From assembly GCF_000975135.1 (NCBI RefSeq), contig NZ_BBRF01000001.1, positions 870,380-934,379 on the forward strand: a stretch of DNA of 64,000 nt, given 5' to 3'. Position numbers and translations under genes: made by a program. The notes below the pieces were generated by a model. The model saw only the letters and a list, made by a program, of their open reading frames with translations. It searched no databases and was not told the origin of the DNA. The stretch's first letter is position 1. Every line of letters begins with the position of its first letter. Shown piece by piece: positions 56,996 to 64,000 of this stretch. The DNA comes from Demequina aurantiaca (GTDB taxonomy: Bacteria > Actinomycetota > Actinomycetes > Actinomycetales > Demequinaceae).

Positions 56996-57625
56996 ATGAA
57001 CGTCGCCAAGGATTCTGCAGCCCCTCATCCGCGGCTCAGCAATGAGGACCGGCGCGAACAGATTATGCAGGCCGCCTCCGTGGTGTTTGCCGAGCGGGGG
57101 TACGCCGGCGGCACGACCGATGCCGTGGCGAAGCAGGCGGGTATTTCGCAGGCGTACGTAGTGCGCATGTTCGGATCGAAGGAGCAACTCTTCGTCGAGG
57201 TTGCCAAACGCGCCGCGGATCGGGTCGCCGCCGGCTTTCGCTCCGCGATCGCCGAGTTCGCAGGCAACGAGACGGCTCACGAGAAGCAGGCCATCCTGGG
57301 CAAGGTCTACGCGGATCTCGTGGCCGATCGCGGCATTCTGCTGGTACTCATGCACCTCTTCACCATGGGGCATGACCCGACCTTCGGTCCCAATTCGCGG
57401 GAGTGCTTCCTGCGCATCTACCGCCTGGTACGGGACGATGCGGGAATGGGCCCCGGCGAGGCGACCCAGTTCATGGCGCAGGGCATGCTCGTGAACACCC
57501 TCCTTGCGATGCGCATCCCCGACGTGTTGGACGAGCAACCCGACGCCGCAGAACTCTTTGACTACTGCACCGGTGCTCAGACCGACGGCATCCTCGAGAT
57601 GTATTGGCGACCCAACGGCGCATAG
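56996..57625 (+). CDS. TetR family transcriptional regulator
   Basis: A 209-residue repressor. NEDRREQIMQAASVVFAERGYAGGTTDAVAKQAGISQAYVVRMFGSKEQLF spans the N-terminal HTH (residues about 17-67), given here as the named motif region only: helix 3 is ISQAYVVRMFG. The rest is the all-helical ligand and dimer domain. Its operators lie between it and the divergent EmrB-type exporter, so it most likely represses the exporter until a toxic ligand binds. Leaderless start at 56996. Confidence 0.88.
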   Translation: MNVAKDSAAPHPRLSNEDRREQIMQAASVVFAERGYAGGTTDAVAKQAGISQAYVVRMFGSKEQLFVEVAKRAADRVAAGFRSAIAEFAGNETAHEKQAILGKVYADLVADRGILLVLMHLFTMGHDPTFGPNSRECFLRIYRLVRDDAGMGPGEATQFMAQGMLVNTLLAMRIPDVLDEQPDAAELFDYCTGAQTDGILEMYWRPNGA

Positions 57626-57636
57626 GCCTAGAGCCC

Positions 57637-59283
57637 CTAATCCTTGGGGGCTAGCGCCGCCAGCGCCTCACGGTTTGTGTCAAAGAACTGTGCGCCTTCG
57701 CTCAGGCCGAACAAGTCCAGCCGCTCACGCGCATCGTCGCGCGTGCGGCTGTAACTCAGTTCTATGTCGCGATCCTTGAGCCACTCGATGAGGGACTCGA
57801 AGGATTCGGCGCCAGTGACATCCAGGTCCGTGACTGCCTCCATGTCGATCACCACGTGACGTAACTGGCCCGTGGGCTCGGATTCGGCCGCACGTTTGAC
57901 GGCGTCCGCAAAGACGGGGCCGTTGGCGAAGAACAGCGGCGCGGCCAGTCGAATCACCACGATCCCCGGCGCCGTGGATGATCCCCTTGGCGCGTCGTCG
58001 AGCAGAGAATCCTTGGGGTTGCCATCGGTCTCCAAGACATCGATGGCGGGGCGTGAGGCGCGCCCGGCGAGGTTGACGAGGGCGAGGACAAACGCCACCA
58101 GAATTCCGGCGATCGCCCCGATCAGCAGCGTCGCCAGAAAGCAAGCAGCGCCCACCAGAAACTCGAATCGGTCAACGCGCCACAGCATGCGGAAGTCAGC
58201 CACCCCGAGCAGCGAAACGATTGCCACCGCAACGATGGCGCCGATCGCGGGCGAAGGGATGTCCGCCAGAATCGCGGTACCAAAGATGAGGAGCAGGAGG
58301 GTTCCGACGGCTGTCACGATCGCGGGAAATTGAGTGCGAGAGCCGGCCTGATCCATCGCGGCCGTTCGGCTGGTGGAGGCACCCACCGCGAAACCGCCGC
58401 TGACTCCGGCGGCGACGTTGCCGAGGCCGAGTGCCATCAGATCACGATTGGGCTTGAGGGGGTAGCCGCGCTTCTCCGCGTAGGAACGTGCGACGAGCAG
58501 GCCCTCCGCGGTCGTCACCATCGTCAGTGCCATGGCAGAGGCGACTAAGCTCAGCCATTGCTGAACGGTGAGAGACGGCCATGTCAGCGAGGGCGGGCCC
58601 GCCTCCACCTCGCCTAGGACGGCCACTCCCTGATCCGCGAGATTCGCCACCACCACCACGATCGTGGACCCGATGAGAACCACCAGTGCCCACGGGACCG
58701 CGCGAGCGAAGCGCTTGCCAAGCAAAAGCACCCCCACACTGGCAAGAGAAATGAGGACTGACCAACCGTGAACGGAGTTGAGCCCCTCCGCCAGTTGGAT
58801 GACCTTCTCGACGAACTCCGCGCCGGAGTCGATCTTCACTCCGAGCATCTTTGCGATCTGGCTGACCATGATGTCCAGTGCCAAGCCGGCCACAAACCCC
58901 ACCAGGATGGGTTTGGACAGAAAGTTGGCGAGAAATCCCAACTTGAACACGGCGAGAAGGAGGAACATCACTCCGCTGATGATCGCCTGGGCAAGCGCGA
59001 GCGAGGTGTAGTCGTCGGACCCGGCGACGGCGAGTCCGCCGATGGACGATGCCACCAGTGCGGCTGCGGCCGCATCAGGAGAGGCGACAACCTGCCTGCT
59101 GGATACGGTGAAGACATAGATGATCGACGGCAGCACGAGCGCGTACAGTCCCGCCGTCGGAGGCAGTCCGGCTATTTGCGCGTAGCCAATATTCAGGGGA
59201 ATGGCGATGGCGAGCAGAGTGACGCCAGCGGTGGACTCCCGAACAAGATTCGAGCGGGTGAGGCCGGGGATGAGTCGAGTCAT
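57637..59283 (-). CDS. SulP family anion transporter with STAS domain (second copy)
   Basis: A 548-residue SLC26/SulP permease. The transmembrane core opens with SNLVRESTAGVTLLAIAIPLNIGYA and GLPPTAGLYALVLP, then continues with about 12 helices. The C-terminal STAS domain spans about residues 425-540 (VVIDMEAVTDLDVTGAESF). It may carry sulfate, bicarbonate or a dicarboxylate. ATG at 59283 (GTG at 59286 is possible), with AGGGAAG upstream. It ends 12 bp from the tetR stop and is convergent with it. The other SulP in the window (30407-32143) has a different N-terminus and linker, so the two are not a recent duplication. Confidence 0.85.
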   Translation of the reverse strand: MTRLIPGLTRSNLVRESTAGVTLLAIAIPLNIGYAQIAGLPPTAGLYALVLPSIIYVFTVSSRQVVASPDAAAAALVASSIGGLAVAGSDDYTSLALAQAIISGVMFLLLAVFKLGFLANFLSKPILVGFVAGLALDIMVSQIAKMLGVKIDSGAEFVEKVIQLAEGLNSVHGWSVLISLASVGVLLLGKRFARAVPWALVVLIGSTIVVVVANLADQGVAVLGEVEAGPPSLTWPSLTVQQWLSLVASAMALTMVTTAEGLLVARSYAEKRGYPLKPNRDLMALGLGNVAAGVSGGFAVGASTSRTAAMDQAGSRTQFPAIVTAVGTLLLLIFGTAILADIPSPAIGAIVAVAIVSLLGVADFRMLWRVDRFEFLVGAACFLATLLIGAIAGILVAFVLALVNLAGRASRPAIDVLETDGNPKDSLLDDAPRGSSTAPGIVVIRLAAPLFFANGPVFADAVKRAAESEPTGQLRHVVIDMEAVTDLDVTGAESFESLIEWLKDRDIELSYSRTRDDARERLDLFGLSEGAQFFDTNREALAALAPKD

Positions 59284-59358
59284 CACGCGAGTCGGCCTAC
59301 TTCCCTAGTGCGGTTCGGATGCTTCCGACACTATCGGACTGCTCGGGAACTGGGACGG

Positions 59359-60768
59359 TTAGTCAATAAAGTTCATCGTGACGGAGGTTCCGCTGCCCTC
59401 GCCCGACTCGACCGTGAGAGTGCCGCCGTGGGCTTCGACAATCGCTGAAGTGATGGCGAGTCCGAGTCCGGCTCCTCCGGTTGCACGGGTGCGCGAGTGG
59501 TCGCCACGCACAAACCGCTCCGTCGCACGGGCTGCCACGGACGGCGTCATGCCAGGTCCATCGTCGGAGACGGCGAGCTGAGCACCGCCGGTGGCAGCCG
59601 TCACCGTCACCGTGACATTGGTGCCGCCGTGCTCCGCGGCGTTGGCCACCACGTTGATGAGCGCCTGGCGGAGCTTGTCCGCATCCCCGTGAGTGTGCAC
59701 GCTGCCCGTCGCATCGACCCGGAAGGAGTTGTCGGGATGAGCCGTCGATGCGTCAGCCACCACCTCACTGGCGAGTGCTTCCAAGTCGACATCCACTCGA
59801 TTGAGAACGGGTTCAGCGTCGTACTTCGCGAGCTCCAGCATGTCCGCGACCAGACGACGCATGCGGCCCGCCTCGGCCTCGGTGCGAGACCAGGCATCCG
59901 CGGCGTCGGCCTTCTTGCTCAGCGCGCCGCGCCGGTAAAGCTCGGAGTAGCCCAAGATCGTGGTGATGGGAGTACGCAACTCGTGGGACGCATCGGCGAC
60001 AAACTCGCGCAACCGCGCCTCGGAGCGTTCGCGCTCCGTGAGGGAGGCGGTCAGGGTGCCGATCATGGCGTTCAGACTGTCCGCGAGTTGCGCGGTCTCC
60101 GTTGAGCCGCCGGCGCCGTCGAGGCGCACATCCAGGTCGCCCTCGGCAATCCGTGAGGAGGCATCGACCATGCGACGCATGGGCGCGATGCCCAGCCGAA
60201 TGACCCACCACGCGACGAGGCCGAGGCCCGCCAGCATGGCCGCAATGCCGATGGTCTCAATCAGGACGAGACGCTGCGTGGCGGAGGACACGTCGGCGAG
60301 GGACAGCGCGGTGATGTCCCAGCCGCGCGGGGTGGCGCGGGCGTAGACGCGGAAGTCGTCACCTCCGGCGGTGGAGGGCGCGTTCAGGTAGGTGTTTCCC
60401 TGTGTGGGCAGGTCGTCAACGTCCAGGATCGGCGCGCCGGAGTCCTCGTCGCCCACATTGGGGGCGAAGAACACCGTCACCTCGCCGGAGGGGTCGACCC
60501 ACGCGCGCAGAACATCCGAGGGGCGCGAGTTCTCATCGCCGGGACCCCCAGCGGGCAACTGTGGGCGTTGCTCCTGATTGCCGCCAAGGGGCGCTGCCCC
60601 TGCGAACGAGGCCAGGCGGTCGTCTAGTTGACGCACCAGGAAGCTGTGCGTGGTCGCGGTCACGACACAGGCGACAAGGACGGCAATGGCCGCGATGGCC
60701 GAGAAGCCAATGAGCACGCGTGTGCGCAAGGACAGCCGTGCGGGCGTGCCGGTGCCGGGAAAAGTCAT
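59359..60768 (-). CDS. Two-component sensor histidine kinase with HAMP domain
   Basis: A 469-residue membrane kinase. TM1 is near residues 19-41, TM2 near 170-194, and between them is an extracellular loop of about 130 residues with a Gly/Pro/Asn-rich start, likely the sensor. HAMP follows TM2. The H box FVADASHELRTPI holds His262, and the N, G1 and G2 boxes (VVANAAEHGG, VSDDGPGM, GGAGLGLAI) are complete. It autophosphorylates and passes phosphate to the adjacent regulator. The ATG at 60768 overlaps the regulator stop (ATGA), so the regulator is translated first. Confidence 0.92.
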   Translation of the reverse strand: MTFPGTGTPARLSLRTRVLIGFSAIAAIAVLVACVVTATTHSFLVRQLDDRLASFAGAAPLGGNQEQRPQLPAGGPGDENSRPSDVLRAWVDPSGEVTVFFAPNVGDEDSGAPILDVDDLPTQGNTYLNAPSTAGGDDFRVYARATPRGWDITALSLADVSSATQRLVLIETIGIAAMLAGLGLVAWWVIRLGIAPMRRMVDASSRIAEGDLDVRLDGAGGSTETAQLADSLNAMIGTLTASLTERERSEARLREFVADASHELRTPITTILGYSELYRRGALSKKADAADAWSRTEAEAGRMRRLVADMLELAKYDAEPVLNRVDVDLEALASEVVADASTAHPDNSFRVDATGSVHTHGDADKLRQALINVVANAAEHGGTNVTVTVTAATGGAQLAVSDDGPGMTPSVAARATERFVRGDHSRTRATGGAGLGLAITSAIVEAHGGTLTVESGEGSGTSVTMNFID

Positions 60769-61448
60769 GATGTCCTGAGCGTGTAACCGACGCCGCGGAT
60801 GGTGTGGATGAGGGTCGGCTCGACACGATCGACCTTGCGCCGCAGGTAACCGATGTAGGTCTCGACCACCCCGGCATCGTCATCCGGGGCGTAGCCCCAG
60901 ACGTTCTCAAGTAGTTGGCCGCGGCTCATCACGCGCCCCACGTTCTGCATGAGGTACCGCAGCAGGTTGTACTCGGTGGGCGACAGTGCCACCTCGACGC
61001 CGCCGCGGGAAACCCGGTGAGAGACGTCGTCGAGCTCGAGATCCGCCACCTTGTAGACGTCGGCTGCGCTGGGCTCGCGCTCCACGCGGCGCGACACCGC
61101 CTCGACACGTGCCACGAGTTCGTCGAGCGCGAAGGGCTTCTGAACATAGTCGTCGGCGCCAATGGTCAGGCCCTCGACCTTGTCCTTGGCGCTGTCGCGC
61201 GCGGTGAGGAAGATGATGGGCGTGCGGTCGCCGGCCTCGCGCAGGCGCCTGCACATGGCGAAGCCGTCGACGTTGGGCATCATCACGTCGAGCACGATCA
61301 GGTCCGGGTGGCCGTCGCGAACCGCCTTGAGTCCTTCCGCCCCGTCGGAGGCGGCGGACACCTCGTAGCCCTCGTAGCGGAGGGCTGCGACGAGCATCGT
61401 CCGGAGGTTGTCTTCGTCGTCTACGACGAGTATGTGGCGTGGTGACAT
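60765..61448 (-). CDS. OmpR/PhoB-type response regulator
   Basis: A 227-residue regulator. The receiver domain (residues 1-120) has the acidic pair D10-D11, the phosphoacceptor D54 in LIVLDVMMPNVDG, and the K motif in DDYVQKPFAL. The C-terminal winged helix (ALSPTEYNLLRYLMQNVG, LRRKVDRVEPTLIHTIRGVGY) binds DNA as an OmpR-type dimer. First gene of the two-component operon. Direct repeats of the OmpR type are found in the divergent upstream region, so it may control the DUF4956-VTC genes and itself. ATG at 61448; GAAACT 6 nt upstream is a weak -10. Confidence 0.92.
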   Translation of the reverse strand: MSPRHILVVDDEDNLRTMLVAALRYEGYEVSAASDGAEGLKAVRDGHPDLIVLDVMMPNVDGFAMCRRLREAGDRTPIIFLTARDSAKDKVEGLTIGADDYVQKPFALDELVARVEAVSRRVEREPSAADVYKVADLELDDVSHRVSRGGVEVALSPTEYNLLRYLMQNVGRVMSRGQLLENVWGYAPDDDAGVVETYIGYLRRKVDRVEPTLIHTIRGVGYTLRTS

Positions 61449-61463
61449 GACCCCAGTTTCACA

Positions 61464-61557
61464 CCTCAGCCTGAGGATTTGCTGGGAATTCGCCGCCAAG
61501 CGGCGCAGAGCTCACTCCCGATGAACTCTGTGGACGCTCTCAGGTAGTTCCCAGGTA
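61464..61557. promoter_or_regulatory. Candidate response-regulator sites in the divergent regulatory region
   Basis: A 13-bp palindrome CCTCAG-C-CTGAGG (61464-61476) lies close to the regulator start. Two direct CAGGTA repeats lie at 61541 and 61552, 11 bp apart, the spacing typical of OmpR/PhoB dimers, and precede the DUF4956 gene. Confidence 0.45.
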
Positions 61558-61632
61558 CCCGCGGTGTCATTAATACATCAACGGCATTCGGCGCCCGCCA
61601 AAGCGCTGCAGTCACTATCGAAAAGGATCCTC

Positions 61633-62262
61633 ATGTCAGCCTTCGCCTTCATCGCAGCGGACCTCGTCGCCATTCTCATCTTGGTGTTCGGCCTTTACTT
61701 CCCGCGCCACCGGCGCCGCGACATGCTCGTCGCCTTTCTGTCCATCAACGTGGGCGTCATGGGCGTCACGTATGCCATGTCCACCTCGGACCTATCGCTC
61801 GGGTTCGGACTCGGCATCTTCGCCGTGCTGTCCATCATCCGGCTGCGCTCCACGGAGATGGGGCACGCCGAGATCGCCTACTACTTCACCGCCATCGCGA
61901 TTGGTCTCCTCGGTGGGTTCCCCTCCGTTTCACCGGCCATTAGTTTCACGCTGATGGGCGTGCTCATCGCGGTCATCGCCGTGGGTGACCATCCCAAGCT
62001 GTTCGGTCGCACGCGTCAGCAGATGATGGTGCTCGACCAGGCCTTCACCGATGAGGACAAGGCCCGCGACCTGCTGGCGACGATGCTCCACGCCACCATT
62101 CACCGTGTGGAGATCCGCAAGGTTGACCTCGTGACGGACACCACCATCTGTGATGTGCGTTTCACGCGGCTGCCCGCAGTTGCCAAGACGTCACGCGCCG
62201 ATGCTGACTTGGGTCAGGCCCGATCCGTCACCCGTGACGCCATGACGGTAGGCGCACGATGA
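61633..62262 (+). CDS. DUF4956 membrane protein
   Basis: A 209-residue protein. Several hydrophobic helices lie in residues 1-125, then a cytoplasmic domain of about 85 residues ending in VGAR. GLGIFAVLSIIRLRSTEMGHAEIAYYF is the conserved signature of the family; the key part is IIRLRSTEM. The family is regularly co-encoded with bacterial VTC-domain proteins, with a proposed link to polyphosphate or surface-polymer synthesis, but its exact function is unknown. AAAAGGAT precedes the ATG at 61633. ATGA overlap with the VTC gene. Confidence 0.88.
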   Translation: MSAFAFIAADLVAILILVFGLYFPRHRRRDMLVAFLSINVGVMGVTYAMSTSDLSLGFGLGIFAVLSIIRLRSTEMGHAEIAYYFTAIAIGLLGGFPSVSPAISFTLMGVLIAVIAVGDHPKLFGRTRQQMMVLDQAFTDEDKARDLLATMLHATIHRVEIRKVDLVTDTTICDVRFTRLPAVAKTSRADADLGQARSVTRDAMTVGAR

Positions 62263-63053
62263 CCGCCCTCGTCACGAGGTCCGCTTGGGCGGCCACGGTG
62301 GCGGACCTTGACCCCATCTCGCTCGAGTCGCTCAATGAGCAGGCAGCCCTGCAGACCCGTGTGGACCGCAAGTACATCGTCCCCGCAGACCAGTGGGCCA
62401 CCGTATTCGCGTCGCTCGGCCAAGGGTTCAGGGTGCTCGAGGTGGACGGCCGCCGCGGCTTTGGCTACGAGTCCGACTACTTCGACACCGCCGACCTCGC
62501 CGCGTATCACGACGCTGCGCGCCGTCGTCCTCGCCGTTACAAGGTGCGGACTCGTCACTACCTCGACTCCGGCCTCAGCGCTATTGAGGTCAAACTGCGC
62601 AGCGCGCGTGGCGAGACCGTCAAGCATCGCGAGTGGCTTCCGCAGGAGGCCGCACGCAGCGTAAACCTGACGTTTGAGTCGCGGGTGTTCGTGGGCTCGT
62701 TTGACCAGATCGGTCACGACGTGGATCTACTCACTCGCGTACTCACCACGTCATATGAACGCACCACGCTGACCGGCGATGATGCCCGCATCACCGTCGA
62801 CAGCTCCGTGAGTGCCACCGCCGCAGGCGGGGCACAGACCGGATTTGGCAGCGCGCTCATCGTCGAGACCAAGTCCGCGTCGCGGGCCGGCTCGGTCGAC
62901 CGCGCGCTGTGGGCGCACGGCATTCGCCCCGCACGCGTCAGCAAGTACTGCACGTCACTCGCGGCCCTGCGCCCCGAGCTTCCCTCCAACCGGTGGGCGC
63001 GAACCTTGCGCCGCCACATCGTCGACGCTCCGGCCACTCCGGCCGCCTTCTAG
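62259..63053 (+). CDS. VTC-domain protein (polyphosphate polymerase-like)
   Basis: A 264-residue cytosolic protein. The basic/acidic tunnel motifs of the VTC domain are present: ETxVDRKY-like opening (TRVDRKYIVP), YESDYFDT, RRYKVRTRHY, AIEVKLRSARGETVKHRE, and a C-terminal SKYCTSLA. In yeast the VTC4 domain makes polyphosphate from ATP with Mn2+; whether bacterial members do so, or cleave it, is not settled. The ATG overlaps the DUF4956 stop by 4 nt, and the lipoprotein gene follows 13 nt after the stop. Confidence 0.88.
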   Translation: MTALVTRSAWAATVADLDPISLESLNEQAALQTRVDRKYIVPADQWATVFASLGQGFRVLEVDGRRGFGYESDYFDTADLAAYHDAARRRPRRYKVRTRHYLDSGLSAIEVKLRSARGETVKHREWLPQEAARSVNLTFESRVFVGSFDQIGHDVDLLTRVLTTSYERTTLTGDDARITVDSSVSATAAGGAQTGFGSALIVETKSASRAGSVDRALWAHGIRPARVSKYCTSLAALRPELPSNRWARTLRRHIVDAPATPAAF

Positions 63054-63066
63054 AACGGACCTTCTC

Positions 63067-64000
63067 ATGAAAAACCCTGTGCTCGTCTTTACCGGCCTCG
63101 CTATGACCGGCGCCCTCGTCCTCACCGGCTGCTCCACTGAAGCGGAGGACACGACCGCCGGCGGTGCCGCCACCAGCACGTCTATCCAGGACGTTGCTGA
63201 CACCTCTGCCCAGACCGTTGGCACGATGTCGAGTGACGGCGAGGTTCAGTACGACGACCTCGACATCAAGGAGATGGATACCTCGGTGGACGCCTCCACT
63301 GCCGTCAAGGTGACGTTGGCGGACGGCGCGTCCTCAGGTGACTCCGGGGTGAGTGTTGACGGCAACATCGTCACCATCACCTCCGGCGGAACCTACCAGC
63401 TCAGTGGCTCACTGACTGCAGGCAGCATCGTGGTCGACGCTCCCGAGGAGGATGTCACCGTGATCCTCGACGGCGTGGACGTCACTGCGGCCGGGGTCGG
63501 CGCTTTCACTGTCGTGGAGGCCAAGAATGTGGTGGTTTATCTCGCCGACGGCTCCGAGAACTCGCTGTCCGACGCGCATGGCGCGGCGGTGGACGAAAAC
63601 GACGACGACGCCCCGAACGCGGCCGTCTTCTCGACCGCGGACCTGTGGGTCGCGGGGACGGGATCGTTGAGCGTCACGGGCGTCAACGATGGCATCACCT
63701 CCAAGGACTCGCTCGTCATTGCTTCTGGCTCCGTCTCGGTCACCGCAGGTGACGACGGAGTGCGCGGCAAGGATCACCTCGTGATTCGCGATGGCTCACT
63801 GACGGTGGATGCGGGAGGAGATGCGCTCAAGTCCGACAACGAGGGCAAGAGCGATGACCCCACCGCGGTCGTGGGCGTGATCTGGATCGACGGCGGCATC
63901 ATTGACCTGAAGGCCGGCTCCGACGCGGCCGATGCCGCCCGACAAGTCACCATCAACGGCGGCGACCTGACCATTGCCGCCGACGACGATGGGCTGCATT
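63067..64000 (+). CDS. Carbohydrate-binding-domain lipoprotein (Cthe_2159-like), truncated by the window edge
   Basis: The 5' 311 codons of an exported lipoprotein. A signal peptide with the lipobox LTGC (acylated Cys22) is followed by a Ser/Thr/Ala/Gly-rich linker. From about residue 65 come repeated beta-strand units of the type ITSGGTYQLSGSLTAG, typical of the Cthe_2159-type beta-helix. Such domains bind cellulose or polygalacturonate in Firmicutes. The units of about 20-25 residues repeat with conserved G-(D/T)-D acidic turns (DGVRGKD, DDGLH). Third gene of the DUF4956-VTC operon and probably anchored outside the membrane. The gene continues beyond 64000. Confidence 0.8.
   Translation, partial: MKNPVLVFTGLAMTGALVLTGCSTEAEDTTAGGAATSTSIQDVADTSAQTVGTMSSDGEVQYDDLDIKEMDTSVDASTAVKVTLADGASSGDSGVSVDGNIVTITSGGTYQLSGSLTAGSIVVDAPEEDVTVILDGVDVTAAGVGAFTVVEAKNVVVYLADGSENSLSDAHGAAVDENDDDAPNAAVFSTADLWVAGTGSLSVTGVNDGITSKDSLVIASGSVSVTAGDDGVRGKDHLVIRDGSLTVDAGGDALKSDNEGKSDDPTAVVGVIWIDGGIIDLKAGSDAADAARQVTINGGDLTIAADDDGLH

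Noticed and set aside
1..64000. CRISPR arrays, insertion sequences and integrons.
   Set aside because: No spaced repeat arrays, transposase or integrase proteins, or terminal inverted repeats bounding a gene were found on either strand.

Overview
The window is high-GC DNA (roughly two-thirds G+C by eye) with densely packed short operons on both strands. Start codons are often GTG, one tRNA lacks an encoded CCA, and many promoters look leaderless. The protein families (DUF6716, DUF6458, DUF6131-like, CtaG/CopD fusion, NeuA-HAD, VTC/DUF4956) point to an actinobacterium, most plausibly a free-living member of the Micrococcales. The genus cannot be named from sequence alone. I recognise 56 protein genes (the last cut by the window edge), one tRNA-Gly(CCC), one candidate structured RNA and a set of promoters, operators and stem-loops.

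Layout. 0-9.9 kb: housekeeping and membrane genes (flippase-like protein with a degenerate kinase-like domain, CPBP protease-like protein, MOSC protein, flavin disulfide oxidoreductase, purB), then a WXG100-like/hydrolase gene pair and a holin-like protein. 9.9-20.1 kb: an aminotransferase, then a surface-glycan locus. That locus holds a Wzm/Wzt-type ABC exporter, a sialyltransferase-like protein, a CMP-nonulosonate synthetase fused to a phosphatase, NeuB, and two large glycosyltransferase-like proteins. 20.1-23.9 kb: E1alpha, E1beta and E2 of a 2-oxoacid dehydrogenase behind an operator-covered promoter. 23.9-33.5 kb: winged-helix protein, CopD-CtaG, a 660-bp non-coding stretch with clustered DnaA-box-like motifs and a terminator-ended structured segment, a MarR/NmrA/DoxX module, HAD phosphatase, SulP transporter, tRNA-Gly and lipid kinase. 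33.5-43.5 kb: mostly membrane proteins, an orphan immunity-like protein, and an XRE regulator operon with two matching 18-bp operators. 43.5-52.3 kb: GMC oxidoreductase, Fic protein, ArsR/SRPBCC/DUF4287 operon, Na+/H+ antiporter and ABC-F protein. 52.3-64 kb: hydrolase, DUF1611/PLP-racemase pair, TetR/MFS efflux pair, second SulP, and a two-component system facing a DUF4956-VTC-carbohydrate-binding-lipoprotein operon.

How genes work together. The glycan locus can condense, dephosphorylate, CMP-activate, transfer and export a nonulosonic acid, but NeuC and a polymer-initiating enzyme are not in view. Several regulator/target pairs have visible operators: MarR with NmrA, XRE with its own operon, ArsR with SRPBCC, and TetR with MFS. 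The most novel-looking items are the DUF1611 plus fold-III racemase pair, the DnaA-box cluster with its adjacent structured RNA candidate, the two-operator XRE/membrane-pair operon, and a regular leaderless-promoter architecture (a -10 hexamer exactly 6 nt before the start codon) at eleven genes.
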